DNA of 64,000 nucleotides from Euglena gracilis. Its lineage: Eukaryota > Euglenida > Euglenophyceae > Euglenales. Numbering within the stretch: the stretch's first letter is position 1; each line of letters opens with the position of its first letter. Positions 23,504 to 34,401 of the stretch are shown here, one piece after another. The translations under genes were made by a program, and so were the position numbers. Location: the NCBI GenBank assembly GCA_039621445.1, contig CP154957.1, positions 17,058,595 to 17,122,594 of the forward strand. Reading direction: 5' to 3'. The notes under the pieces are model-generated. The model made no database searches. It was not told the origin of the DNA and saw only the letters and a list, made by a program, of their open reading frames with translations.

Positions 23504-23796
23504 CAGTTCTGGTGCAGCCCCAATGCGGGATTTTTCAAAATGTCCTGGTGGAACACACGCCCCCCAGCAAGCACCACACAAGCGCTTCCTCTGTGTTTCG
23601 CCATCACGGAGGGTCTACAGAGAAATACTCCAGATGTGAGAAAGCCTTCCAGTGTTTGTGGAATGTTTGTGTGGGTCAAGGGGGTGACACCCAACATGTC
23701 CTTGGAGGAGATTGCTAGTTGAATTTTCACGCGGGCTCAGCTGCAGCCTCCTCAGGCCTTGGAATACTTTCAGTGCAATTTTACTGGTACCTGGTT
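23504..23796 (+). pseudogene. DIRS B methyltransferase end and recombinase start, after the insertion
   Basis: Immediately after the TIR element the frames again resemble elements P and M. There is a CGIFQN...PP stretch and LPLCFAITEG like PLLCMICSG of P, then EKAFQCLWNV like YQSAFALLWVI of the P recombinase. DNA around 23757-23800 also resembles 59045-59090. It ends abruptly where X1 begins. The alignment is by eye and weak in places. Confidence 0.5.
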
Positions 23797-24179
23797 GGTG
23801 TCTGCTGCCGCTGGCGGCGGCAGCCAAAAATCTCCAAAAAAACCAAAATATCCCGGTAGGAGACAGCAAAACCAGTTAACCAATCCGCGCAAAGAATTTG
23901 AACCCCAGAGAAGCCCAGAAGGGAAGTCATTTGAGAATTGTGGAAAGAATTGAAGAAAGACTCACATAATTAACAATTTCAAAGAATTGAAAATTTCAAG
24001 GAACCAACACGTTGCTTTCCGCCTTTGTTTTTCAACCCACAAACAGCCCACCAGAACTCACAGGTGCCCTCCTCCACTCAGCAGGTTTGTTGCTGTGTGC
24101 TTGTTTGTTTGGTTCCCAAAAGGAATTGTGTTGGTTTTCATTTTGGTCTTTACAATCTTCAAACAAGGGTGAAAAAATT

Positions 24180-24747
24180 GGAAAACACAAAACAAATGAT
24201 CCTACGCGGGGCACCAGGGAACTCCCGGAGGGGGGTACCCCACCGCCGGTTGAAACAGGGGTCCAACTTGACGGCCCTGGCCTGAGCCCTCCAGGGCAGA
24301 ACAACCGGTTCTTGGGGCCCGAACAGCCCCCCGGCGCAGGACCCCCGACCCTAAACATGGTAAGCAGAGGTGGCTTTGCCAACCCATTTGAATTTGTATT
24401 TTTCTTCAAAATAATCAGGCGAAATCTCAGAAAGTTTACTGCTAGAAAAGGGGAAGGCGAATGCTGCTAACGTAATGGTTGAATCCCCGCCACAGTGTCC
24501 AATTGATTGTGAAACAGAGGGGGAAGGAACGCTATGCGAGGTGGAGGACCTTTTAGTCGAAGAAGGTTGGTTATCCTCCGGGAATCAGAATTTTCATGTC
24601 ATTCGAGAACCTGAAGCCAAACGAGAATGTTTTGAACCCTGTACAAATATTTTCCACATGAAAGATGTGGCTTGTTTGAACCCTGACTGTCGTTTCAAAC
24701 CCCAATGTTCTTCTGAGTCTGAATCAGGAGAGGTAAGTGTGAAATAA
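24180..24747 (+). pseudogene. Segment X Cys-rich protein, copy 1 (unrecognised)
   Basis: The frame starts near KTNDPTRGTRELPEGGTPPP, continues through GPEQPPGAGPPTLNM, then shifts near 24390-24470. It resumes as MVESPPQCPIDCETEGEGTL at 24475. The second half holds eight cysteines in pairs (CPIDCE, CFEPC, CLNPDC, FKPQC), suggesting a metal-binding or disulphide domain I cannot identify. It ends SESESGE followed by GAG|GTAAGT, a good 5' splice donor at about 24730, so the gene may continue in another exon; reading through gives a stop four residues later. Copy 2 (36154-36732) has the frame intact here but a stop elsewhere. It could be a gag-like protein of an unknown element. Confidence 0.4.
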
Positions 24748-24874
24748 ACACAAGACAATGACAGTGCAGAAGTTTCAGAAGCCACATTGATGTGAAAGAA
24801 ATTCTGATCCTTGGGATGAGTGGTGTCAAAATGTCGAGGCAGGTCTCACACAATTTTTTTCAAACACTTTTTCT

Positions 24875-25204
24875 CTGCACGAGAGACTGGCGAAACTGGA
24901 GGAGTTTCCCGGCCAAAGTGAGTCCAGCCACTTTGAGGGACGGATTGCTGCAATTGAAACCAGTCTGAGAAAATTGGCAGATGAATTTCATGAGCTTTTC
25001 GCACGAACGTGCAGTGAAATAGAAAACCGTTTTTTGAAGATCATCCAGTCCCTGTGTGAGAAGGGCGAGGCTCTGTCAAAACGGCTGGAGAGTGAAGAAA
25101 AGGTTTTGGAAGAAATTCTTCCGGGAAAATTGGAGGAACGGTTGAAAATATTTGAACTGCAAATCACTGAAAAGTTGCGATCCAGCGACGAAAAAACCGT
25201 CTGA
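24875..25204 (+). CDS. Segment X coiled-coil protein fragment, copy 1
   Basis: A ~105-codon open stretch runs from about RLAKLEEFPGQSESSHFEGR through RIAAIETSLRKLADEFHELF to the acidic-basic helix KRLESEEKVLEEILPGKLEE and ends TV-stop at 25204. The heptad-like Leu/Ile/Phe spacing predicts a long coiled coil. It is preceded by a T/C-rich tract (about 24853-24875) that could be a 3' splice acceptor region, consistent with a downstream exon of the Cys-rich frame. Copy 2 at 36860-37188 is nearly identical in protein, with about eight substitutions by eye, and also open, which suggests it was under selection until recently. No family is recognised. Confidence 0.45.
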   Translation: MHERLAKLEEFPGQSESSHFEGRIAAIETSLRKLADEFHELFARTCSEIENRFLKIIQSLCEKGEALSKRLESEEKVLEEILPGKLEERLKIFELQITEKLRSSDEKTV

Positions 25205-27548
25205 CCCAGAAAACCTTGTCTCTGAAAATCTCAGATCTGAGCATCATAGAACTTTGCATTCATCTGAAGTTTCCTTTGTAAAGTCTTCCACCAAATTGAG
25301 TGTGAGGCAAAAAAAAAATGGGTTGGAGCAAAAAAAAATCAAGAGGTCTGAAAAAAACCGGTCGGAATAAGTTTCTTTGGAGACCTGTGTGGCCCAGCAA
25401 TAGTTCCTGGTTTCCTGATTGGTGGGGTTTTTGGCCGGTGAATCCTTTGAACAGATGTAGATCGTTTCCCCCAAACCAGTGGTGGTGACCATCCCTGACT
25501 TCATTTGCATAGCACAGGTTTCAACCAATCACACACAACAAATCAGCACAATCAGGCGGTGTGTTTTCAATCACAGTGTGTTTGCTTTGTGTTATGTGTA
25601 TATTGCTGTTTTTTTATTTGGGCCGAAGTTTCCGAGTCGGCTGTGGTTTTGGAACGAACTCCACAGCTTCAAACTGAAACTGAAAGGTAAATCCTCTGAC
25701 ATAAGTTTTCATTTTTCAGGTTGACGGTGTTACATTTTTGGCTTGGAAAGTCAAATTCACGTTTTCCGCAGCAGTGATTCAAGTTTGCATTGTTTTCTGG
25801 TTGTATATTTTTTTCGGATGAACCTCAGAATGCTTGAAGCATGTCATGTTTGATAAACACCGTTTTCTCTGGGGGTGCACAGTACCCTTTTGCTTGTGCT
25901 CAAGCCGCCAGACAACTATTTCCAAAAGTTTTTTGTTTTGTGAGTCCCAGTTTGGCTTTGATCAGGGTAAGTTCATTGCAGAATTGGCAGGTGCTCAATC
26001 CACAGATCAGGACATCGTTTTCAGTGGGTTTGTATGCTGGTCCCATGCATCTTTGGGCTCCGAGACCATCTCTTGAGAGAGTTTCACCGGTTTTTCAGTT
26101 GCTTTTTTCTGTCTGGGACATGCCTCGACTTTTTCCATTTTCACGTTCGTTGACAGGGTTTTGTTGTTTCCCACAATTTCGGCGTGCTTCCAGTGAGGCA
26201 GCTCAGTTCGGTTTTGGGTTATTGTCATTTTGTGGGGGAAAAACACCTCTATCGAACACTTGTAGGCGCAGTAATTTTCATTCATTTCTGTGAATGACTG
26301 GTCAAAGAGGGGCCCGGGTGTGTAAATGAGGGAGGAACAGACACCCCCGTCGACACACATTTATCGGCCCAGGGATCCTGAGTTCAGTAGAACTTTGCAA
26401 CCTGGGAAATTTTTCGTGACCAATCCAAGTTTTCAGCCGATGCTTAAACAAGGAGGATGTGCACCGGAGGTGGTTTACACAGACCAACTTTCGTGTAACC
26501 CCCAAGGAAATGCATCTGGTTGAAACAAATGGGTGGTTACAGTTTCTCAGAGCCCCATTCCGGAGAATATCAGAGCCATCTGTCTGCTGGGGTTGTTCAG
26601 CAACCAATATTCTGCCAGAGTTTCGTTTCATGGGATTTGTTTGTATCGTCAAGCCTGTTGGGAAAAGAAATCCACCAGTACATTTCCAAAAGAAATCCCA
26701 AGGTGGTGGCAAAGTTCGTTACGTAAACAGCCCAGTGTGTGTGTGCGTGTGTTATTCGTCATGCGGGTTTTCGAAGGAGCAAAGCAGTCAAGTCATCAAG
26801 GAATTTGATTGAATTTAATGAATCCACATATTTAAACAATTTGCAAAGAATCTATTTCAAAGGCTGGGTTAATGAACACTTTAATGAGATGGAGAACAGA
26901 TTTCAATGACATCAATGGACCCAAGCAATTGAACCACATTGTTACGGTTTGTTTATGGAGTACAGAATGGTGGATGCATTTATTTTTCTCAAAGTACTTG
27001 GGAAGTAGCTTAATGACCTCAAAGTGCCTTCAGTGGGCAGTGGCCCAAATCACAGCCAAAGCCCAGGTCCAATACCATCTTGGCTCCTCCCACAGTAAGT
27101 GAGATTTTCAGTTTTCCTGTTTTTGGTACTCAGGATTTTATTCAAAGCTGTTGTTTGGAGTCTATTTTCTCCCCTTCTTGTGTAGCTGGGGAGGCAGGGC
27201 TGTCACAGCGAAGACCCGTCTTTGACACGTGGTGGATTTGAGTTTGATTTCAGTCGGTCTGGGTATTTGTTGCTTGGTTTTTGTGATTTTTTTTTTTAGT
27301 TTTTAGGCTGAAATGAGGTTGTGCCTTCCTACCCCTGGCGGGGGGGGGGGGGTAGCGAATGTGCACCTTGTCTGAGAAATTTGGATTTGATTTATCAGTC
27401 TTTTTGAGTTTGCCATGTCATTTGACCCCTATTTCCCCGTGTGACTGGGGAGGGGGGACAGTGAATTTTAATCGGCAATCCGATTTGGTTGTTTTACGGC
27501 TCCAGTGAATCGGTTGGGCCCAATGATGGGCTGGATTGGCCTGGCCCC
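25205..27548 (+). other. Segment X, remaining part of copy 1 before G1
   Basis: No clear gene. Protein-like text conserved with copy 2 includes FRVTPKEMHLV (about 26490) and NEHFNEMENRF (about 26870), both with frame breaks. CACAGTAAGTGAG near 27094 is another splice-donor-like site. The stretch matches 37189-38789 and 50058-50565 in copy 2. Confidence 0.45.
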
Positions 27549-27755
27549 TGCGGACTTTTTGCCTGACCGCTTACCTTACCAACTGCTGAACTGACTTTTG
27601 TATTCCTAATTTGAACTTTTCCCCTCGCAGACTGCTGGCTCTGATATCATGTCTTCACATTGATTTGTGTTTACGTCTTTGGGACAATTGGGATATGAAG
27701 AAAATTGGGAATCCGAGGATTTCAAGAAAAACAAAAGAATATTCTGAGACGTCCA
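27549..27755 (+). repeat. G1 5' LTR (207 bp)
   Basis: It is bounded by TG...CA and matches 34402-34608 over its full length apart from about five substitutions. It lies directly after the GCCCC target copy. Confidence 0.93.
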
Positions 27756-27759
27756 AAGT

Positions 27760-27771
27760 TGGTCGCAGAGG
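27760..27771 (+). promoter_or_regulatory. G1 putative primer binding site
   Basis: TGGTCGCAGAGG lies four bases inside the 5' LTR. It starts with TGG, the complement of the CCA end of a tRNA, and resembles the tRNA-iMet type site TGGTATCAGAGC with differences at two or three positions. The tRNA cannot be assigned without the host tRNA set. Confidence 0.55.
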
Positions 27772-28196
27772 TTTGTTGTTCCAGTCGTCCAAGACGTCTT
27801 CGAGGAGATTCAACATTGTTCAACTGGTTGTTGAAGTTCCATAAGTTGGACTTCCTGAAGGCAAGGTTAACCGAGTTGCTGGTACAGAACAACACCTTCA
27901 ACAGGAAGTTGACATTGAGGCTGTGGTGAACAAGTTCACAGTGGAGAATTTGTCAACAGTTGTTGTATTGGTTACTTGGTTGAGGAAGCTTGTAAGTGCT
28001 GCAGTTCTCCTTGCTGTCCAGAACAAGATGCTGGTTGAGGCAAGATCTTCGTCATCTTGCTGACCTGGTCCTGAACCCAGTGGTTTGTTTTCTGTTCTGG
28101 TTTCTTCAGTTTTGTTTGTCTTTTTGGGTTGGCCATTGTTTCTCCCAGTTTTCAGAGCCAGTGGTTGAGTTTTTTTTTTGAAAGTGATCTGCAGAA
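27772..28196 (+). other. G1 5' untranslated leader
   Basis: About 425 bp lie between the primer site and the first gag ATG. No motif beyond T/G-rich sequence is seen. Confidence 0.5.
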
Positions 28197-29868
28197 ATGT
28201 CCTCCATTGAAGATTTGGAAAGAAAGTTGCAAGAATTGGAAATCAAGTCAGCCAGCAGCAGTCAGTCTGTGTTTACCCCTGTGAACCCCATCACCCAGGT
28301 TGAAACATTTCTGAAGCAAATGGTGGAACCAAAATCCAGCAACCCCAGCCAAAGTTGAACCCAAAGTTCAAGATTACCCCCTGTGAAATTGCCAGAGTTT
28401 GATGGTGCAAATTGGCCAGAGTTTTTGAAAGATTTTGGCAGATGGTTGAGGTTAACTGGTGCAGTTGCATTTGGAAATGTCCAGAAAAAGGATTTGCTGT
28501 TGGAATGTTGCACCCCCAAGGTGAAAAAACTGGTTGAAAAAGTGATGGATGAAAATGATGATTTTGAAAAAGTGCCGTTGGAAATTGCAAAATTGTTCCC
28601 AACACTGGAAAATGACATGATGTTGAGGTCTGCCATTGAGAAATTGCCAGCACTTTCACAGAACCCTGAACCCCAAGACATCAAAAAACTTTTCATTGAA
28701 TTGGACAGTTTGATGGCCAGGTTGAGCCCCCAGGCCATGAGTGAACAGGAAAAGTTTCTGGTTTTGCTGAGGAAATTACACCCCAGAATGTAATGCAGAC
28801 ATCAGGGCAGACATATTTTACAAACATCGTTCTGAGAAATTCACAGATTTGAGAAAAACAATTTTGGAAAAAAGTTCTGAAGATTGGTTGGAGAGGAATT
28901 TGCTGAAAAAAGGAAATTTCAGACCATTGATTGAAAGACCCCCTGATCAATCTGTAAAAGTTGGTGAGAGTGTCCCAGAATCTGGAGAAGGTGGAAAATC
29001 TGGTGGGAAAGGAAAAGGCAAAGGAAAAGGCAAATGCAAGGGTGAAATAAAAGTTGATGACACCCCAGCCCCACGATTTGGAGCCACAATTTTCTGTCGA
29101 TTTTGACACAAAAAGGGGCATTATGAAGACAGATGTTGGTCAAAAGAAAAGTTTGAGAAAAAGAAGGCAGCAGCCCAGAAGGGGGCAGGCAAAGGGACCC
29201 CTTCGGTTCAACCCCAGGGAGTGCAAACCCAGGTTACCCCCCAGGGTGAGAACCCCAAAAAGAGAAAAGCTGACTCTCTGCAGTTGCTCCAGATTGTGTG
29301 TAAAACTTATCTTTTGCCAGTGAAGGTTTATGGAAAGGAAAATCAAGCCATTTTGGACACAGGGGCCACCATCACTGCAGTTTCTAAGAAATGTGTTCCA
29401 GAGAATAAAATTCAGCGGAGTGCTGCGGTACCCCTGCAGATCGGCAACGGGGAGTACATTTTTTCTGAAGGGGTGTGTGAGGTGTGCTTGGAGTTGGGGC
29501 GAAAAACACTAAAGCTTAAAGCGGTTGTGGTAGAAACAAATGCCTTTGAGGCAGTTTTGGGGACTGACTTTACAGAAAGTGAGTTTTGTGGAGGGTTGCT
29601 GACCAGACCCCCCAGAATCATCATCGAGGGTGAGGAGTTTTTACTTCAGAGCCATGATGGGGACCACACCATCAAAAGAATTTTCAGACTTTTCAAGGGG
29701 GGAAACTTTTTCGGGGAGGGCAGCACCTTTTTGCACCTGTCACCCACAAACAAGGGAACCCCACTTGAAATTTTCACCCTGGCCACTGTCACCCTTTCCA
29801 GCAGGGGGGACCAGTACTGGTCCACCCAGTGTGGGTGTACCAGTTTGTTTCTTCAAGGTACAACTTAG
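28197..29868 (+). pseudogene. G1 gag - zinc knuckle - aspartic protease
   Basis: ATG at 28197 opens a gag frame (MSSIEDLERKLQELEIKSAS). One in-frame TGA (28356-28358) follows, then the capsid-like part (VKLPEFDGANWPEFLKDFGR). A frameshift near 28785 leads to a Lys/Gly-rich linker and a zinc knuckle C-x2-C-x4-H-x4-C whose second Cys codon is TGA (29104-29106: CRF-stop-HKKGHYEDRC). The same frame continues into a pepsin-like retroviral-type protease with AILDTGATITAVS at about 29345 and AVLGTDF later, ending at 29868. Gag binds RNA and forms particles; the protease cleaves the polyprotein. With two stops and a frameshift this copy cannot make it. Confidence 0.85.
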
Positions 29869-30120
29869 TCACCACTTTGCTTAGTTGGCTGAAGGGGGGG
29901 TTTGCCCACAGGAACTTGGAAGCACCAACGTCACACAACAACTTTTCCCATGAATACCTGTAGGCTGAATTCCCTTTTGTCATGTACAAAGACTGTGTGT
30001 GGTTCAGGTGGTTTGCAAAAAGATCAATGCAAATCTGACCCTCAGAAATCTTCAATTCATCCAAAGCTTTTGACTTCACTGGCTTCACCAAAGTGTAGCT
30101 TTCTGTGGAACACTTTTGTG
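29800..30120 (-). pseudogene. Dam-like DNA adenine methyltransferase fragment, antisense inside G1
   Basis: Read on the minus strand, an open frame contains GQICIDLFANHLNHTQSLY and, about 30 residues later, FLWANPPFSQLSKVVTKLYL. The DLFA..LNH block and the NPPF catalytic motif match the Dam-like domain of DIRS elements (VDMFASPGNHK and YANPPWSVL in M). It is only about 80-100 codons, not a whole enzyme. It lies between the protease and the RT of G1 but in opposite orientation, so it is either an inverted insertion or an antisense gene of the element. I see no target duplication around it. The sense strand here has no conserved Ty3 motif. Confidence 0.6.
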
Positions 30121-31970
30121 AGTGTGGTGGACACAGTGCAATTCAAAGTGGATTTTGAGCTTTTGGACCCCAGAATTGTCAGTTGGCTCAGGAAAGTGTC
30201 AAGAAATTGGAGTTTGGATGAACTGAGAGCTGATATTCGAAAGTACCACACAGTGGATGATGAAATTCAAGTGGATTTCCCAGTTCTTCCTGATGTTCCC
30301 CCCCAGCAGCAGGCACCCCAGCCTGCCAATCCACCTGCAGACCAGCAAGTTTTTGAAAGTCCAAGTTTTCTTTTGGAGAATGTTCCCCCAAGGAATCAGA
30401 AGAAAAGGTGAAAGAATGGTTGGACAATGTGGTGGTGTTTGAGCCAATGAGTGAGCATGAAAACATCAATTTTTTGGCAGAATTGACAAAGGACATTGAA
30501 AGTGAGCTGAGTCTTTTTCAGGAGGTGAGAAAAGACGTGGAGGTGATGTTTTTCCAGCTGTCCCAGCCTGTGGAAGATGTTCAGTTTGCAAAACCTGTGA
30601 AGAACCCCAAGGCAACAATCAAGATTGATGAACTCAAAAGCATTTGCCAAGTTTTGCATGAAAAGATTTGGACTTTGGAGGCCCAGAAAAAGGCTGATGA
30701 AAAAAGCAGCAAATTGTTTACTGAGAATCTGAGTGGAGAATTTGAGAAAGAAGTTGAGAAATTCAGAGACCACCCCAGGTTGTATGAGCTTTTGGTGAAA
30801 TTTTCTGATGTTTTTGGACCATTGACCACAATTTCTGAGTCTTCCCCCCTGCCTGTTTTGATGGACATTGAGCTGAAGCCCGAATGGGAAGGCAAACCCC
30901 TGAGGCAGAAGTGTTGGCCCATGCCCCAGGAGGATGAAAAAGAAATTGACCTTCAGTGTGAAGAATTGCTAAAGTCAGGGTTGATTGAGCAATTCCCAGT
31001 TGGTGAAGTCCCCCAGGTGTGCAGCCCCACATTTTTGGTGGACAAAAAAGGGTCAAGTACCAGAAGGATGGTCATTCATTATGGAAAATTGAATTCCAGA
31101 AGCAAGGCTCATGCAGGTTTTTTGCCAAACATGGAAATTCTGATTGAAAGTTTGGCCAAGTGTCGGTTCAAAAGTACCCTTGACATGAGGAGTGGGTATT
31201 GGCAAATCCCAATCACAAAAAGAGCAGCAAATTTGTCTGCATTTTGCATTCCTTCAGGGAGGTGTTTTCGTCCAAAAAGGATGCTGTTTGGGTTGATGAA
31301 TGCCCCAGGGATTTTTCAGGAGTTGATAGAAATTCTAACCTCCCAATGCAAAACGGATTTGAGGGTGAGAGAGATTTTGAAGGATGGACACCTGGCTTCT
31401 TTTTTCGATGACACAGGGGTTGGTGCAAACTCTGAGGAGGATCATTTGTATCTTTTGAAAAAGTGGTTTGAAGTTTGCAGAAAGAACCAAGTGAGAATCA
31501 AATTGAGCAAATGTTCTTTTCTGAATCAGACCATTGACTATTTGGGTTTCTCGTTGGGATGGGGAATGTGGCAGGCAAACGAAAGAAACATTGAACCAAT
31601 TCTGAGTTTTCGAGTTCAGAATCAAAGGGATTTGAGGCGAATTTTGGGAGCCATGAATTTCTACCGCAGACAATGTTTTACTTTTGACTCAGCCCCACTG
31701 ACAGATCTTCTGAAAAAGAATGTGAAACGGAGGTGGACTGAAAAGGAGGAGAGTTGTTTGAATGCTTTCAAAAGGAAATTATCTTCCCTTGATGTTTTGG
31801 GTACCCCCAGGAGTTCGGGAGAGTTTGTTTTGGTGACTGACAGTTCTGATTTGGGAGGTGGTTCTGCTTTGTTTCAGTGGCAAACCCTCCAACAAACACA
31901 AATTGCTGAGAATTTTCGAACAAGTGGTGTGAAGGTGGATGGGACCCTGAAAACACAACTACCCCAGTGA
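30121..31970 (+). pseudogene. G1 reverse transcriptase with N-terminal linker and start of RNase H
   Basis: The linker region starts about VDTVQFKVDFELLDPRIVSW and shifts frame near 30400. A 520-codon open frame then covers RT. It includes CEELLKSGLIEQFPVGEVPQ, FLVDKKGSSTRRMVIHYGKL, STLDMRSGYWQIPI, MLFGLMNAPGIFQE, the catalytic SFFDDTG at 31401-31412 (FFDD instead of the usual YxDD), and YLGFSLG. The tether and RNase H follow with WTEKEESCLNAFKRKLSSLD and VLVTDSSDLGGGSAL. The frame ends at 31970 by frameshift. RT copies element RNA into DNA. The domain order is complete apart from the shift, so this is a recently broken gene. Confidence 0.92.
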
Positions 31971-33510
31971 AATGAGGTTGGTGCCCTTGGGCCACTACAA
32001 CTGGAAAGGGAGTGAGGCAAGAAAAAAATACACCACCTAGGAAAAGGAAATTTTGAGTGGTGTGCTGACCATTGCTTCACAAACAAGGATTTTGCAAAAT
32101 CTGCCAATTGTGTGGATGACAGACAATGAGGCAGCCACCTCTTTTCTGAAGGGTGAACCCCCCCTCAACAAAACGCTGATAAGGATGTATGTGTTTTTGC
32201 ACCAGTTCAAACTGAATATCGTTCATGTGGCAGGTTGCAAAAATGAATTGTGTTATTTTCTGTCTCGTGCTGATTTTGAGAACAAATTTGAATTTTGTTT
32301 TGAGGAAGAAGCAAGGAACGCTTTTCTGAAAATGGATGTGCAGCTTGACCTGTTTTTGCAAAAGATTTTCAGTTTGTCCCACAGAGATAATTTGAATTCA
32401 GAACTGAAGGATTTTTGGGAAAAGGTGGAGGTTTCAAAACCCTGTTTCATTGACAATGAGTTTTGGTTCAGATCTGCCATGGCAATGTATTGCGAAGGAA
32501 AGTGGGTTGTTCCATCTCATTTGTTGAAGGTTTGTTTGGATGAATGTCACAAGGCAAGCAACCATGTTGGTGCTGAAAGGACCTTGTTGTTCTTTTTGAG
32601 CCATTTTCAGTCCAAGGTTTCCAAGAAAGACATGTTGGAAATTTGCAAGGCCATTGTGATGACCTGTGAAATTTGCACCTTTTCAAAACAAAACCGCCCC
32701 AGTGACCGAGGAAAGGTGGGTTCTTCACCGATTCCAACAGTGAGCAATGAAGTTTTGTGTTTGCATTTTTTGCAAATGGACCCCTACAATGGTTTTGATT
32801 ATGTGCTGACTTTGGTCGACAATTTGTCCCATTTTTGCCAATTCATCCCCACACAGAAAACGGTAACCGGAGAAGGTGTTTTGAGGCTTATTTTGGACCG
32901 GTGGATTTCTGTTTTTGGAAAACCATCCGTTGTGAGGTCTGACAACGACGTGCGATTCAGACAGCCCAGTGGTTTTTACCAGACAGCCTTTAAGGCTCTT
33001 GACGTGAAATTATCGTTTTTCCTACCCCGGAACCCCCGATCAAACGGTTTGGTTGAAAACGTCAATAAAATGTTTTTGCAGAATATGCGAGCTTTGAGTC
33101 TGTCTTCCAAGGACAAAAATTGGGTTCAGCTGATCCCGTATTGCACATTTTTGATGAATTCACAGATGTCCCCCACAACAATGTTGTCACCCCATGAAAT
33201 GTTTTTGGGCAGACCAGCTTGGAGGTTTGAATTACCCCCAGAACCGGTGACAAACCCAGAAACCCATTCCTGGCTTTTGACCCAGATTGAAATTCAAGAA
33301 AGAGCTTCCCAGAGATTGAAAGAATTGAGGAAAAAAGATTTTGAGAGTGCCAACAAAGGGAGGGTACCAGCAAAAATTGAAGAAGATGACTATGTTTTGG
33401 TGCACAACAAAAGATGGCCAAACAAATCATGGCCCAAGCTTCCCCCCCCCCTGGCAAGGACCTTTTCGGGTTCTCAAATCGAGGTTCAATTCAGTGCAAA
33501 TTGCAAGTAG
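31971..33510 (+). pseudogene. G1 RNase H end and integrase
   Basis: After the frameshift and an in-frame TAG at 32038-32040, the frame runs EKEILSGVLTIASQ, MTDNEAATSFLKG and IVHVAGCKNELCYFLSRADF (end of RNase H). Integrase then shows the HHCC zinc box (CHKASNHVG ... CEIC, about 32550-32680). Its catalytic D,D,E triad has the first Asp around FLQMDPYNGFDYVLTLVD, the second at VRSDNDVRF, and Glu at SNGLVENVNK (about 33040-33065). Integrase inserts the cDNA into chromatin. It continues into the chromodomain after a frameshift in a C-run at about 33441-33450. Confidence 0.92.
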
Positions 33511-33997
33511 TCCATCTTTGGGAGGGGTCATTGATGTTTCTTTGGGTTTGTACAAAAAGTGGGAGGTTGCTTTGAATGAAGAAAGTCTTTTGGAAGAAGA
33601 CCCAGGCCTTTTGACCGGTGATGTGGTTGTGGGAGACCCAGTGGAGGGTGACACCCCCATGCCAGACCAGGGAGGGGACCCCCCCCTTCAGATGTCAGAG
33701 GAAGAACAAGCACAACTGGGTTTTTACAATGTTTACAAGATTTTTAAGCACAAGTACCAAGGGGGATGGAAATTTTTGGTTTGGTGGGAGAATTTTCCGG
33801 CAAGCAGCAGTACATGGGAGCCTGTGGCTTCCTTTGTGCAACCAGGAGGCAGAATGAATGAGGTTTTCAAGAATTATTGTGTGGATCACAATTTACAATC
33901 GATCCTACGCCAGGCGCTCAGAATGTTTTGCGACGTTTCAGAATGTGAATGGGGGTTGGCACCTCAAGAGACAGCCTCCCCCCCCCAAATGTTTTGA
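33440..33997 (+). CDS. G1 integrase C-terminus with chromodomain
   Basis: After the frameshift in the C-run the frame goes on from the integrase tail (WQGPFRVLKSRFNSVQIA), through an acidic linker, to a chromodomain at about 33730-33830. Visible features are YNVYKIFKHKYQGGWKFLVW, WW-N-P spacing and SSSTWEP. In chromoviruses this module binds histone marks and steers integration. It ends in stop at 33997. The upstream frame break means it is not made from this copy as part of pol. Confidence 0.85.
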   Translation, partial: FPPPWQGPFRVLKSRFNSVQIASSPSLGGVIDVSLGLYKKWEVALNEESLLEEDPGLLTGDVVVGDPVEGDTPMPDQGGDPPLQMSEEEQAQLGFYNVYKIFKHKYQGGWKFLVWWENFPASSSTWEPVASFVQPGGRMNEVFKNYCVDHNLQSILRQALRMFCDVSECEWGLAPQETASPPQMF

Positions 33998-34401
33998 TCG
34001 TGCTTTCAGTCACGCGGGAGGAAAGTCAAGCCCCCCAGGGGGCCTTTTGGATGGTTTTTCGGGTCAGGATACACCAACACGCCTCGCCATGGGTGGATTG
34101 TTGTCTAACCTTTGAAGGCTTTCAGTCACAAACCTGCCATTGATGCGAGGAGTTTCGCCCAGGTTTGTGTTACCTTTGGAATGGCAAGCCAACCACGAAG
34201 TGAAGGGACCACAGTGAACGTCGGAAGTAACCTCTTTTACCTTCCTTTGTGTTGACATTTGTCGTTCTGAACCTTTTTTGTGGACAATTCGTGTTGAACA
34301 CCATTCATCAGTGCTTGAACACAGTAAAGCCGTTTTGTTTGTGGTGTGATGCCCTTTCGTCCTGCACTTTTGGTGCCGCGTCCTCCGGCATTGGGGGCGT
34401 G
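33998..34401 (+). other. G1 3' untranslated region
   Basis: About 400 bp lie between the chromodomain stop and the 3' LTR. A weak purine tract, TTGGGGGCGTG, abuts the LTR and is the best candidate polypurine tract. Nothing else is seen. Confidence 0.5.

Larger units (their letters stand above)
18600..23796 (+). mobile_element. DIRS element B, degenerate, interrupted by a TIR element
   Basis: Order on the plus strand: a left terminal repeat (about 18655-18730, with GCGCCGGCTGTTGTTTTGTG and TTCCCTCTTACTTC, like the repeats of A and M), gag remains, reverse transcriptase, RNase H, Dam-like methyltransferase, a 1.5-kb insertion at 22020-23501, then the end of the methyltransferase and the start of the recombinase. 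It breaks off at about 23796 where segment X1 begins, so the right terminal repeat and the internal complementary region are absent. Many frameshifts and stops make it much older than M and P. Confidence 0.75.
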
